Shown here: one piece after another, positions 56,753-64,000 of the stretch
Numbering within the stretch: the stretch's first letter is position 1
Layout: every line of letters starts with the position of its first letter
Translations under genes and position numbers: made by a program
Assembly: GCF_008312895.1 (NCBI RefSeq)
Contig: NZ_VSSP01000009.1
Location: 124,001 to 188,000, forward strand
Reading direction: 5' to 3'
Length of the DNA stretch: 64,000 nucleotides
From: Luteimonas suaedae
Lineage (GTDB): Bacteria; Pseudomonadota; Gammaproteobacteria; Xanthomonadales; Xanthomonadaceae
The notes under the pieces: model-generated
What the model was told of the DNA's origin: nothing
Database searches by the model: none
The model's input: only the letters and a program-made list of their open reading frames with translations

Positions 56753-57445
56753 ATGAGCCGCATTCTCCTGATCGAGGATCACGAGCGGCTTGCGCGACTG
56801 GTCTGCAAGGGACTCGCGGCAGCCGGAATCGCCGTCGATGTCGTCGATCGCGTCGAGGCGGCATGGACCATCATCCGGCGCATGCCTTACCAGGCGCTGG
56901 TGATCGATCGCGGGTTGCCGGATGGCGATGGGCTCGTCCTGCTGCGGCGCATGCGCGGCGCCGGAATGGGCATGCCCTGCCTGGTGCTGACGGCGCGGGA
57001 CGCGTTGCGCGACCGTGTGGAGGGCCTGGATGCCGGCGCCGACGACTACCTGCCAAAACCATTCGCCATGGACGAGATGGTGGCGCGCGTGCGGGCATTG
57101 CTGCGTCGCCCGGTGGAGGTTCGCCAGCTCGACCCCAGCCAGGGCGATCTGACGCTGCGGCCCGGCGACGGCATCATGTGTTGCGGCGAAAGGAGCGCGA
57201 GGCTGCCCCCGGCGGAAATGCAGATCATGCTGTTGCTGCTGCGCAAGCACGAGGAAGTCGTACGCCGCGGCGCGCTGGAGTCGGCCGGTTGGGGACTGGG
57301 CGAGGCCGTCACCCCGGGCGCGCTGGATGTCGCCCTGCATCGCATCCGCCGCAAGCTGCGCGCCATCGGTTCGCGCCAACGGATCATCAATGTCAGAGGT
57401 CTCGGCTATGCCGTTCGTGAAGCCGACAGTGCCGAACAGCCTTAG
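56753..57445 (+). CDS. OmpR/PmrA-like response regulator
   Basis: A 230-residue regulator. The receiver has acid pair Glu8-Asp9, phosphoacceptor Asp52 (VIDRGLPDGDG) and Lys102 (LPKPF). The C-terminal winged helix ends RRKLRAIGSRQRIINVRGLGYAVRE, typical of OmpR/PhoB DNA-binding domains. The ATG at 56753 opens MSRILLIEDHERLARL. By position beside eptA and its sensor kinase it is the probable PmrA equivalent. The kinase gene starts inside its 3' end. Confidence 0.93.
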   Translation: MSRILLIEDHERLARLVCKGLAAAGIAVDVVDRVEAAWTIIRRMPYQALVIDRGLPDGDGLVLLRRMRGAGMGMPCLVLTARDALRDRVEGLDAGADDYLPKPFAMDEMVARVRALLRRPVEVRQLDPSQGDLTLRPGDGIMCCGERSARLPPAEMQIMLLLLRKHEEVVRRGALESAGWGLGEAVTPGALDVALHRIRRKLRAIGSRQRIINVRGLGYAVREADSAEQP

Positions 57446-58793
57446 CCTGCGGGTCCTGCTCGCGTACGTGGTCGGGGTGATCCTGAGCGTTTTGCTCATG
57501 ATCCTGGTGACCCTCGTGCTGACGACTTACCGCAGCGACCTGTTGCTGAAGGCAGACATGGCCGAGTACACGCGGCAGCTGGTCGGGGCGGTCCGGTTCG
57601 ACGGCAAGGGTGTCCCAGTCGGCTTCGCGGCCAGCGAGGAAGACGACAGGTGGATCTACGAGAGTCTCAAGGAGGAAGTTGCCTACCGCGTGCTGGACGA
57701 ATCCGGGCGTCCGGTGCTCGTTTCAGCTGCCGGAGAAGGATTCTGGTCTCCCGCCGAATCGCGGCAACTCGTGCCTGGAAGCTTCAACTTCGAACGCGGG
57801 GGCGTCCGGGTGCACAGCGTCATCGAGCCCTTCGAGCATGGCGGAAGGACCTGGTACCTGCAGTTCGCCGTCAGCACGAGGATACTGGGCTTCATCTACG
57901 AGGAATTCACCCTGCCATTCATGGGTGCAGCCGTCGTCATATTCAGCGTGCTGCTGCTCGTCGTCTTCGGCATCTGCGCCTATGTCACGCTCGGATACAC
58001 GCTCAAGCCCTTGCGCAAGCTGTCGGAGTCCGCAACCTCGATCTCACCGCGCGCACTCCACGCGCGATTGCGCACCGAGGCGGTGCCGTCCGAGATCGCG
58101 CCCCTGGTGCACAGCTTCAACCGCGCGCTCGACAGACTGGAACACGGATACCGCGTGCAGCAGGAGTTCCTTGCGACGGCTGCGCACGAGTTGAAGACGC
58201 CGCTGGCATTGATCCGCGCGCAGGTGGAGTTGAGAGAAGAGGGCGAGGACCGCGACGCGCTGCTCGGCGACGTCGAGCACATGACGCGCCAGGTGCAGCA
58301 ACTTTTGCTGCTGGCGGAAGCCAGCGAGGTGCAGAACTACGGATTCGCCACCACCGATGTGCAGGAGGTTGCGCAGGACGTCGTTGCCTACCTGCAGCGC
58401 ATGGCCGAGGCGGCGCACGTGCATGTGACCCTTTCCGGCGCGTCCGTTGCGCGATGGCAAGCCGATCGCGGTGCGCTGTTCACCCTGCTGAAGAACCTGC
58501 TGGAAAACGCCATCGAGCATGCGCCGCGCGGCACCGAGGTGCAGGTGGAGGTGGACGCTGAAACGGTGACGGTGCGCGATTCTGGCCCCGGCGTGGATCC
58601 GCAACATCTGTCGCAAATGTTCTCCCGCTTCTGGCGTGGCGCCCATCGGCGCGACCAAGGTGCTGGCCTCGGCCTGGCCATCTGCCGGGAAATCGCGCTG
58701 GCGCATGGATGGGTGCTGTCCGCGCACAGGGCGGACCCGGGATTGCTGCTCCGGTTGTCCGTGAGCATGGGGCCTTCAGGTCTAGCGGAATAG
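57408..58793 (+). CDS. PmrB-like sensor histidine kinase
   Basis: A 461-residue membrane kinase. Membrane helices at about 17-40 and 170-192 flank a periplasmic sensor of about 130 residues. HAMP (TLKPLRKLSESATSISPRAL), HisKA (FLATAAHELKTPLALI, His260) and HATPase (NLLENAIEHAP; DSGPGVDP; GAGLGLAICREIA) follow. The ATG at 57408 overlaps the regulator gene by 38 bases after an AGAGGT site. The periplasmic loop has several acidic residues (SEEDDRWIYE), which could bind cations as in PmrB/PhoQ-type sensors. That is speculative. Confidence 0.92.
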   Translation: MPFVKPTVPNSLSLRVLLAYVVGVILSVLLMILVTLVLTTYRSDLLLKADMAEYTRQLVGAVRFDGKGVPVGFAASEEDDRWIYESLKEEVAYRVLDESGRPVLVSAAGEGFWSPAESRQLVPGSFNFERGGVRVHSVIEPFEHGGRTWYLQFAVSTRILGFIYEEFTLPFMGAAVVIFSVLLLVVFGICAYVTLGYTLKPLRKLSESATSISPRALHARLRTEAVPSEIAPLVHSFNRALDRLEHGYRVQQEFLATAAHELKTPLALIRAQVELREEGEDRDALLGDVEHMTRQVQQLLLLAEASEVQNYGFATTDVQEVAQDVVAYLQRMAEAAHVHVTLSGASVARWQADRGALFTLLKNLLENAIEHAPRGTEVQVEVDAETVTVRDSGPGVDPQHLSQMFSRFWRGAHRRDQGAGLGLAICREIALAHGWVLSAHRADPGLLLRLSVSMGPSGLAE

Positions 58794-59002
58794 CAACCGA
58801 AGAACCACCGCACCACGGGACATGGCGGTCTGCCTGGAGTTGCTGGCGGAGCAGGCCCAGCTGGTGCTGGACGAGATGTTTTGGCCGGCGGAGCGGGCGG
58901 AACGGCGCAAGCGGGATTGCAGCAGGCGTCGCACGCCCTGCACTGAGCGGGGGCGACTCCGCCCCGGGACGCTCCAGCGCCCCGGAGCATCGAGCGCCCA
59001 GA

Positions 59003-59629
59003 TCAGTTCGCGTATTTCACTGAACACCCGTACGGGCGCGTCACCGGGGTGCTGACCGGCTGCCCGGCCGCCAGCTCCGCCAGCGCCTGCGGCACGTACT
59101 GCGTCGCCTTGGCGATGTCGGCCGGGTCGGGGCTCGGAATGCTGTCGATGCCTCCGGCGTAGCGCAGCACGCCGTCGGGATCGATGACGTACATATGCGG
59201 GGTGGTCTTGGCGCCATAGGCGCGGCCGGTGGTGCCGTCCGGGTCGAGCAGGTAGGCGGTCTGCGCGGCGCGGGCCTGGCCGCGGATCCGTTCGGCGGCG
59301 GCGCCGTCGACGTGTCCCTGCTGGCCCGGGGCCGACGAGTTGACGCTCAGCCAGACGACATCGTCGGCGGTCGCGTCGCGCTGCTGGGTCTGCATGTTCT
59401 CCGATCCATAGTGCTTCTTGACGAACGGACACTCGTGATTGGTCCACTCGAGCACCACGGTCTTGCCGGCGAAGTCGGCCAGGCTGCGCGTCTGTCCGGC
59501 CGAATCGACCAGGGTGAAGGCCGGGGCGGGCTGGCCGACCGCCGCGGCGGCGGCGGCGTCGGAGGCAGCGCAGGCCGTCAGTGCAGCGGCGGCGAACATC
59601 AGTGCAGTGGTGAGCAGTGGGGCTTTCAT
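59003..59629 (-). CDS. Thioredoxin-fold (AhpC/TSA-Redoxin) lipoprotein
   Basis: A 208-residue protein with a lipoprotein signal (AAAALTAC) and a redoxin domain: GQPAPAFTLVDSAGQTRSLA, VVLEWTNHECPFVKKHYGS and TTPHMYVIDPDGVLRYAGGI. The active site has a single Cys (HECPFVKKH) in place of CxxC, so it behaves as a peroxiredoxin-like or single-Cys redox protein. The second Cys lies near the C-terminus (YGCSVKY). An AGGAG ribosome site precedes the ATG. It lies immediately downstream of the DsbD-like gene, which probably reduces it. Confidence 0.9.
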   Translation of the reverse strand: MKAPLLTTALMFAAAALTACAASDAAAAAAVGQPAPAFTLVDSAGQTRSLADFAGKTVVLEWTNHECPFVKKHYGSENMQTQQRDATADDVVWLSVNSSAPGQQGHVDGAAAERIRGQARAAQTAYLLDPDGTTGRAYGAKTTPHMYVIDPDGVLRYAGGIDSIPSPDPADIAKATQYVPQALAELAAGQPVSTPVTRPYGCSVKYAN

Positions 59630-59654
59630 CGGTCGGTCTCCTGGGTCGGGAAGG

Positions 59655-61751
59655 TCACATCGAACGGATCGCGTCGGCGACGCCATCCGCGGTCAGCAGC
59701 TGCGGCAGCACGCGGGGTGCGCCGCCGCCGGCGGGGTAGAGCACGTACAAGGGCACACCGTTGCGGCCGTAGCGCTGGAGGTAGCGCGTAATCGCCTCGT
59801 CGTTGCGCGTCCAGTCGCCCTTGAGGTAGGCGACGTCGTGCGCGGCGAGGGCTTCGCGCACGGTGTCGGTGGACAATGCGACGCGTTCGTTGGCGAGGCA
59901 GGTGATGCACCATGCGGCGGTCATGTTGACTAGCACCGGGCGGTTGGCCGCGCGTAGTTCGGCCAGGCGCTGTTCGCTCCAAGGCTCGATGCCGGCGTCG
60001 CTCGTCAATCGCGCACCGGCGGCTGCCGGCGCCGGTGCCGACAGCGGCAGGCCGAGCGCAACCACCAGCGCCGCCGCGGACACGATGGCGGCAGTCGCGC
60101 GGAATCGTGGCGAGCGCATCGCAGGCCGGCGCCCGAGCAGCCACAGCGCGAACGCCAGCGCGATCAGGGCGGCGAGCAGCCAGGCCATGCCGAGCGGCGA
60201 GGTCTGCTCGCCGTACACCCACAGCAGCCAGACCACGGTGAGGTACAGCGGGAACGCGAGCAGCTGGCGAAAGCCTTCCAGCCACGGGCCGGGCCGCGGC
60301 AGGGCGCGGGCCAGCGCCGGGACGAACCCGAGCAGCAGCATCGGCGTGGCCAGGCCGAGGCCGAGCGAGGCGAACACCGCCAGCGCAGCGTAGGCCGGCT
60401 GCGCCAGTGCCCAGCCGAGCGCGGTGCCCATGAACGGCGCGGTGCATGGGCTGGCGACGACGACCGCGAGCGCGCCGGTGAAGAATGCCGCGCGCGCACC
60501 GTTGCCTTCCGTCAGCCGCTGGCCGGTGCCGGCGATCCGGCCGCCGAACTCCCAGACGCCGGAGAACGACAGCGCCATCGCGAACAGCAGCAATGTGACG
60601 CCGGCGACGAAGCGCGGCTCCTGCAGCTGGAACCCCCAGCCGAGCTGTTCGCCGCCGGCACGCAGCGTCAGCAGCACGCTGGCGAGCAGCAGGAACGTCG
60701 CGACCACGCCGAGCGTGTACCAGCCGCCGTGCCGGCGCAGTTCGGCGCGATCGTCGGCCGAGCGGAGCGCGCTCATCGCCTTGATCGACAGCACCGGGAA
60801 CACGCACGGCATCAGGTTGAGGACCAGGCCGCCGAAGAAGGCGAGCACGAGAGCCGCCAGCAGACCGAGCGGGGTGGCCGCGCTGCCCGGCAGCGGCGCC
60901 GCAGCGGCGGACGACGCACCGGTGCCCGCCGTCCCCGCGTCGGCGGCGACGAAACGCCACGCGGTGCCGTCGCCATCGATCGCGACCAGGGCGACATCCG
61001 TCGGCAGCGCAGTGAAGTACTCGCTCTTGGACCAACGCGCCTGCCAGCCATCGGCCGTGCGTTGCCACTGCGGCTGCGCGCCGTTGGCGACGACCTCCGG
61101 AGTTTCCGGGAACCACTGCCACTGCGCTGGCGCCACGGCGGCGTCGAGACCGCTCACGGTCAGGGCGATGGCGTCGGCGTCCTCGGCGATCGCGAGCGTC
61201 GCCGCCGCTACGATCGGCAGGTCGGCGCGCGCGGCGGCGAAATCGTCGACCCAGCGCGCATCGGCGTCGGTCGTTGGGGCCACCGGCAGCTCGAACGCGT
61301 ACTCGGCCTTGCCGGGGATGCATTCGACCTCGCAGATCAGCCAGCTCGCCGACGCGCGCACCGGCAGCGAATCCGTGGCGTAGTCGGCCGGAATCACGAT
61401 CGTCACCGGCAGCAGCCGGCGCTCGCCGTAGCCGAAGTTGACGATATCCGCGAGCTCGAAGCGCTGCGGATGCGGCCACTCGATCGGCTCGACCGTCACG
61501 CCGTCCGGCAGCGTGAGTGCGAGCTCGGTCGGCAGCCCCGAATCGCCCGGGTTGCGCCAGTACGTGTGCCAGTGCGGATCGTGCTCGAGCAGCAGGCCGA
61601 GGGTCAGCCGCGCGCCGGGCACCGCCGCGGTCGTTTCGGCGACCAGTCGCGACTGCAGGTGGTCGGTCCGCACCGCCGGCGAGGCCGCGCTGGCGGCCGC
61701 GGGTGCCAGCAGCGCGATGAGCAGGATCAGCAGGGCATGCGCTCGGATCAT
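59655..61751 (-). CDS. dsbD: DsbD/ScsB-like protein-disulfide reductase
   Basis: A 698-residue protein that carries electrons from cytoplasmic thioredoxin to the periplasm. After a signal peptide, the N-terminal domain holds a Cys pair (WLICEVECIPGKA). The eight-helix core contains the paired Cys motifs LMPCVFPVLS and ASPCTAPFMGTALG. The C-terminal thioredoxin domain has AAWCITC. The N-terminal domain is closer to ScsB than to E. coli DsbD. The stop lies 25 bases before the redoxin lipoprotein start, so the two form an operon. Confidence 0.93.
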   Translation of the reverse strand: MIRAHALLILLIALLAPAAASAASPAVRTDHLQSRLVAETTAAVPGARLTLGLLLEHDPHWHTYWRNPGDSGLPTELALTLPDGVTVEPIEWPHPQRFELADIVNFGYGERRLLPVTIVIPADYATDSLPVRASASWLICEVECIPGKAEYAFELPVAPTTDADARWVDDFAAARADLPIVAAATLAIAEDADAIALTVSGLDAAVAPAQWQWFPETPEVVANGAQPQWQRTADGWQARWSKSEYFTALPTDVALVAIDGDGTAWRFVAADAGTAGTGASSAAAAPLPGSAATPLGLLAALVLAFFGGLVLNLMPCVFPVLSIKAMSALRSADDRAELRRHGGWYTLGVVATFLLLASVLLTLRAGGEQLGWGFQLQEPRFVAGVTLLLFAMALSFSGVWEFGGRIAGTGQRLTEGNGARAAFFTGALAVVVASPCTAPFMGTALGWALAQPAYAALAVFASLGLGLATPMLLLGFVPALARALPRPGPWLEGFRQLLAFPLYLTVVWLLWVYGEQTSPLGMAWLLAALIALAFALWLLGRRPAMRSPRFRATAAIVSAAALVVALGLPLSAPAPAAAGARLTSDAGIEPWSEQRLAELRAANRPVLVNMTAAWCITCLANERVALSTDTVREALAAHDVAYLKGDWTRNDEAITRYLQRYGRNGVPLYVLYPAGGGAPRVLPQLLTADGVADAIRSM

Positions 61752-61755
61752 GTCG

Positions 61756-63969
61756 TCAGGCTCCCGGCTGCCAGGCGTAGCTGAGCTTCAGGAACAAGCT
61801 GCGATCGCGGTCTGCGAGCCGCACCTGGTCGCCATCGGCATAGCCGCCGTGCGAATAGCCCAGATAGCCCGCGGTGCGGGGGTTGAGCTTGTACGAATAC
61901 AGCAGCTGGGCTGCGACGTCGCGGCTGCGACGTTTGACCGGCGTCGAATACAGCGCCGGGTCGCGCTCGATCGCGCTGCCCTGCAGCGACAGGCGCAGCC
62001 GCTGGCGCGGATCGAACTGCCAGCTCGCGCGCGCATCCAGGACGCTCGCGCGGAACGCGGTGCCGCCGTCTCGCTCGAGCGTCTGTACGCTACCGTCGAG
62101 GATGACGCTGAGGCCGCGTCCGATGTCGAGCCAGAGCGCGCCGTCGACCTTGGTGAAGTCGCCCAGTTGCGACGCGAGCAGGTCCAGTTGGCGGCCGGTC
62201 TGGGCGACCAGTTCGGTCCGCACGCCCGCCCAAGGGGTGGCCTCGAGATAGAGCTGGCGGAACGACTCGTCGAACATCCGCCCGTTCCAGAAGCGCTGAC
62301 GCGTGCCGCCGAGGAGCCGCGCGGTGCTTTGGAGCGGGCCGCTCGCGCCGATCCAGCCGCGGACATCGCGGCTGAGCAGCTGGCCGTCGTTGCGGTGGAC
62401 CAGATCCACCAGGCTGCCGGCCCAGACGCGCGTGACCGCCGCGCCCGGGGCGCCGTACCAGGTGCGGACGCCACGGCCGAAGCTCTGGTCGAAGCCGACC
62501 CGAGGGATGAAACCGAGATCGGCGCGGAAGCCCGGATCGATGCGGGTGTGCTGCAGGTCGACGACCCAGTTGCGGCTGCTGAAGTTGTAGCGCGCATCGA
62601 GCGCATCGCCGGCGGGGGTCGCGTCGTTGAGAGCGAGTTCATCGGGATAGCGCGAATCGCTGCGCAGCCATTGGCCGGTCAACGTATGGCTGCCGCGCTG
62701 CCAGCGGCCATCGACACCGGCCAGGGCATTGCGGTAGTCGTCCCCGTTGCGGAAGGTCGTCACGGCGCCGAGGCTGGTCTGCCCGTCGAAGTCGTGCCGG
62801 TAGCGCGCGAACGCGACGTCGGAAGGCCGATCCAGCAGCAGGAAACGCGACCCGAGCGGGCCGGGCATCAGCAACTGGGTCACCGCATCGCGGGCGACCA
62901 CGGCGCCGTACGCATCCGACCCCAGGCGACCGGTCACGCGCACGCCGGCGTCGGGGTCGGCGATCTGGCGGGTGTACAGCACCTGCAACGGCGTGCTGAA
63001 GGTATCTGCGGCCTCGAGGAAGAACGGCCGCTTCTCGGGGAAGAACAGCGCGAAGCTGGTGTTGAGGTCGAGCTGCGCGGTGTCTGACTCGACCTGCGAG
63101 AAGTCGGGGTTGAGTGTTGCGTTGAGCGTGAGGCTCGGGCTCGGCGACCATGCCACGTCGACGCCGGGCTCGATCTGTACGCCCTCGCCTCGCCATCCGC
63201 GGTTCGCGCGCGACTGCGCGTTGGCGACGGTCAGTGTCGGCGTGATCTCGAGGCCACGGCCCTGGCGGATGCCAGCGAGGCCGTCCAGCGTGCGCATCGA
63301 GCACAGGTCGCAGCGCGCGCCGCGCTCGATGCGCTGGTTCGCGTACAGGTAGGGATTCTCGCGCGGCCGCGAGCGCAGGAACCGCACGCCCCAGCGGCGT
63401 GCGCCATCGTCCGGACGAAACCGCAGCGTCGCGAACGGGATGCGCATCTCGATCCGGTACCCGTCATCGGTGATTCGTCCCGCGCTCGTCCACAGCCCGT
63501 CCCAGGCGTCGTCCTCCTTGCCGCTGGCCTCTTCCTTAATCCGGTCGGCCTGCACGCCAAGCGGATTGACCAGAAACTGGTACGCGCGACGCTGGTCGTC
63601 GAAGGTATCGAGCATGATCGCGGCGTAGTCGTCGTGGTACAGCGAATCGCGGTCGCGCAGGAAGGCGCGGATCCGCGATGGGTCCGGATCGCGCGCGCCG
63701 AATGCGATCAGCAGCGCGTCGTCGGTGCGGGCGATGTAGGCCGTGGTCGCGACCGCGGCATCGGTGTTGTCGCCAGGCTGGGTCTCGTACGCCAGCTCGA
63801 CCTTGGTGGCCTGCTGCCAGACGGCTTCATCGAGGTGACCGTCCACCGTGATGTCGGCATCCACGTGCGTGATCGACAAGGGCGCGTCGGCTGACTGCGC
63901 GGCCACCGGCTCCGACGCTGTGAGCGCGGCCGGTGCCATCGCCATTACGAGCAGCAAAGACTTGTACAT
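61756..63969 (-). CDS. CBM9-like / DUF5916 outer-membrane protein
   Basis: A 737-residue protein. A signal peptide ends near residue 24. The N-terminal CBM9-like beta-sandwich (VDADITVDGHLDEAVWQQAT; DDALLIAFGARDPDPSRI) precedes a DUF5916 domain predicted as an outer-membrane beta barrel with many aromatic-ending strands (RFLRSRPRENPYLYANQR; FFPEKRPFFLEAADTFSTP). DUF5916 proteins resemble TonB-dependent hydrolase accessories, and their substrate is unknown. The ATG follows GAGGATCT. The gene ends four bases before the DsbD-like start, hinting at co-transcription. Confidence 0.88.
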   Translation of the reverse strand: MYKSLLLVMAMAPAALTASEPVAAQSADAPLSITHVDADITVDGHLDEAVWQQATKVELAYETQPGDNTDAAVATTAYIARTDDALLIAFGARDPDPSRIRAFLRDRDSLYHDDYAAIMLDTFDDQRRAYQFLVNPLGVQADRIKEEASGKEDDAWDGLWTSAGRITDDGYRIEMRIPFATLRFRPDDGARRWGVRFLRSRPRENPYLYANQRIERGARCDLCSMRTLDGLAGIRQGRGLEITPTLTVANAQSRANRGWRGEGVQIEPGVDVAWSPSPSLTLNATLNPDFSQVESDTAQLDLNTSFALFFPEKRPFFLEAADTFSTPLQVLYTRQIADPDAGVRVTGRLGSDAYGAVVARDAVTQLLMPGPLGSRFLLLDRPSDVAFARYRHDFDGQTSLGAVTTFRNGDDYRNALAGVDGRWQRGSHTLTGQWLRSDSRYPDELALNDATPAGDALDARYNFSSRNWVVDLQHTRIDPGFRADLGFIPRVGFDQSFGRGVRTWYGAPGAAVTRVWAGSLVDLVHRNDGQLLSRDVRGWIGASGPLQSTARLLGGTRQRFWNGRMFDESFRQLYLEATPWAGVRTELVAQTGRQLDLLASQLGDFTKVDGALWLDIGRGLSVILDGSVQTLERDGGTAFRASVLDARASWQFDPRQRLRLSLQGSAIERDPALYSTPVKRRSRDVAAQLLYSYKLNPRTAGYLGYSHGGYADGDQVRLADRDRSLFLKLSYAWQPGA

Positions 63970-64000
63970 AGATCCTCGGGGTCCGGGGTGTTCGCTCCGA

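Noticed and set aside
58950..58965. Hairpin GGGGCG-ACTC-CGCCCC as a terminator
   Set aside because: The stem is only six bp and lacks a T-tract, so it is not called as a feature.
58822..59055. 77-codon plus-strand frame between the sensor kinase and redoxin genes
   Set aside because: No ribosome site, no recognised family, and it runs into the convergent redoxin gene; the 209-base gap is treated as non-coding.

Overview
The window is the replication-origin region of a high-GC gammaproteobacterial chromosome, most likely from the Lysobacteraceae/Xanthomonadaceae (Luteimonas/Lysobacter-like). The evidence is the dnaA-dnaN-recF-gyrB and rpmH-rnpA-yidC-mnmE blocks diverging from one origin, a Xanthomonas-type DnaA N-terminus, a monomeric NADP isocitrate dehydrogenase and several palindromic REP-like elements. 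No tRNA, rRNA, CRISPR array or intact transposase was seen. Family and species assignments are from protein recognition alone.

Layout. 0-5 kb (minus strand): a TPR protein, an M48 lipoprotein peptidase and gyrB. 5-9 kb: recF, dnaN and dnaA, with oriC (AT-rich DNA plus DnaA boxes) between dnaN and dnaA. Three parS-type sites lie in and beside recF. 9-13 kb (plus): rpmH, rnpA, yidC, mnmE. 13-23 kb: a TonB-like lipoprotein, a NatAB-like ABC exporter, an S33 lipoprotein hydrolase in a putative operon with an XRE regulator, a membrane protein and an M50 protease (with twin palindromic operators), a ferredoxin-NADP reductase, and a YadGH-like ABC exporter. 22.7-28 kb: an ECF sigma factor overlapping a Ser/Thr kinase gene, then a trimeric autotransporter adhesin. 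28-45 kb: housekeeping and signalling genes (tatD, hrpB, a response-regulator/kinase hybrid, rluE-like, V4R and MHYT proteins, LysR, aldo/keto reductase, quinone-type oxidoreductase, icd, DUF763).

45-50 kb looks accessory: an AbrB/Doc toxin-antitoxin pair, a LysR-DoxX-pirin-hydrolase cassette and a broken esterase gene.

50-58.8 kb is the most coherent accessory system. It holds an ArnT-like GT39, an ArnC-like GT2 fused to GtrA, two PAP2 phosphatases, an EptA/MCR-type phosphoethanolamine transferase and a PmrAB-like two-component system. This is read as an inducible lipid A/envelope remodelling (cationic peptide resistance) island. It carries clear debris of a past duplication: a 5' PAP2 remnant fused to a 3' eptA remnant, and a duplicated regulatory region. 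59-64 kb: a thioredoxin-like lipoprotein, a DsbD-like reductase and a CBM9/DUF5916 outer-membrane protein.

Repeats are a second theme. Heptanucleotide arrays sit directly against start and stop codons (mnmE, an ABC operon, tatD). Structured palindromic elements sit between genes, and two of them lie in frame inside hrpB and the DUF763 gene.
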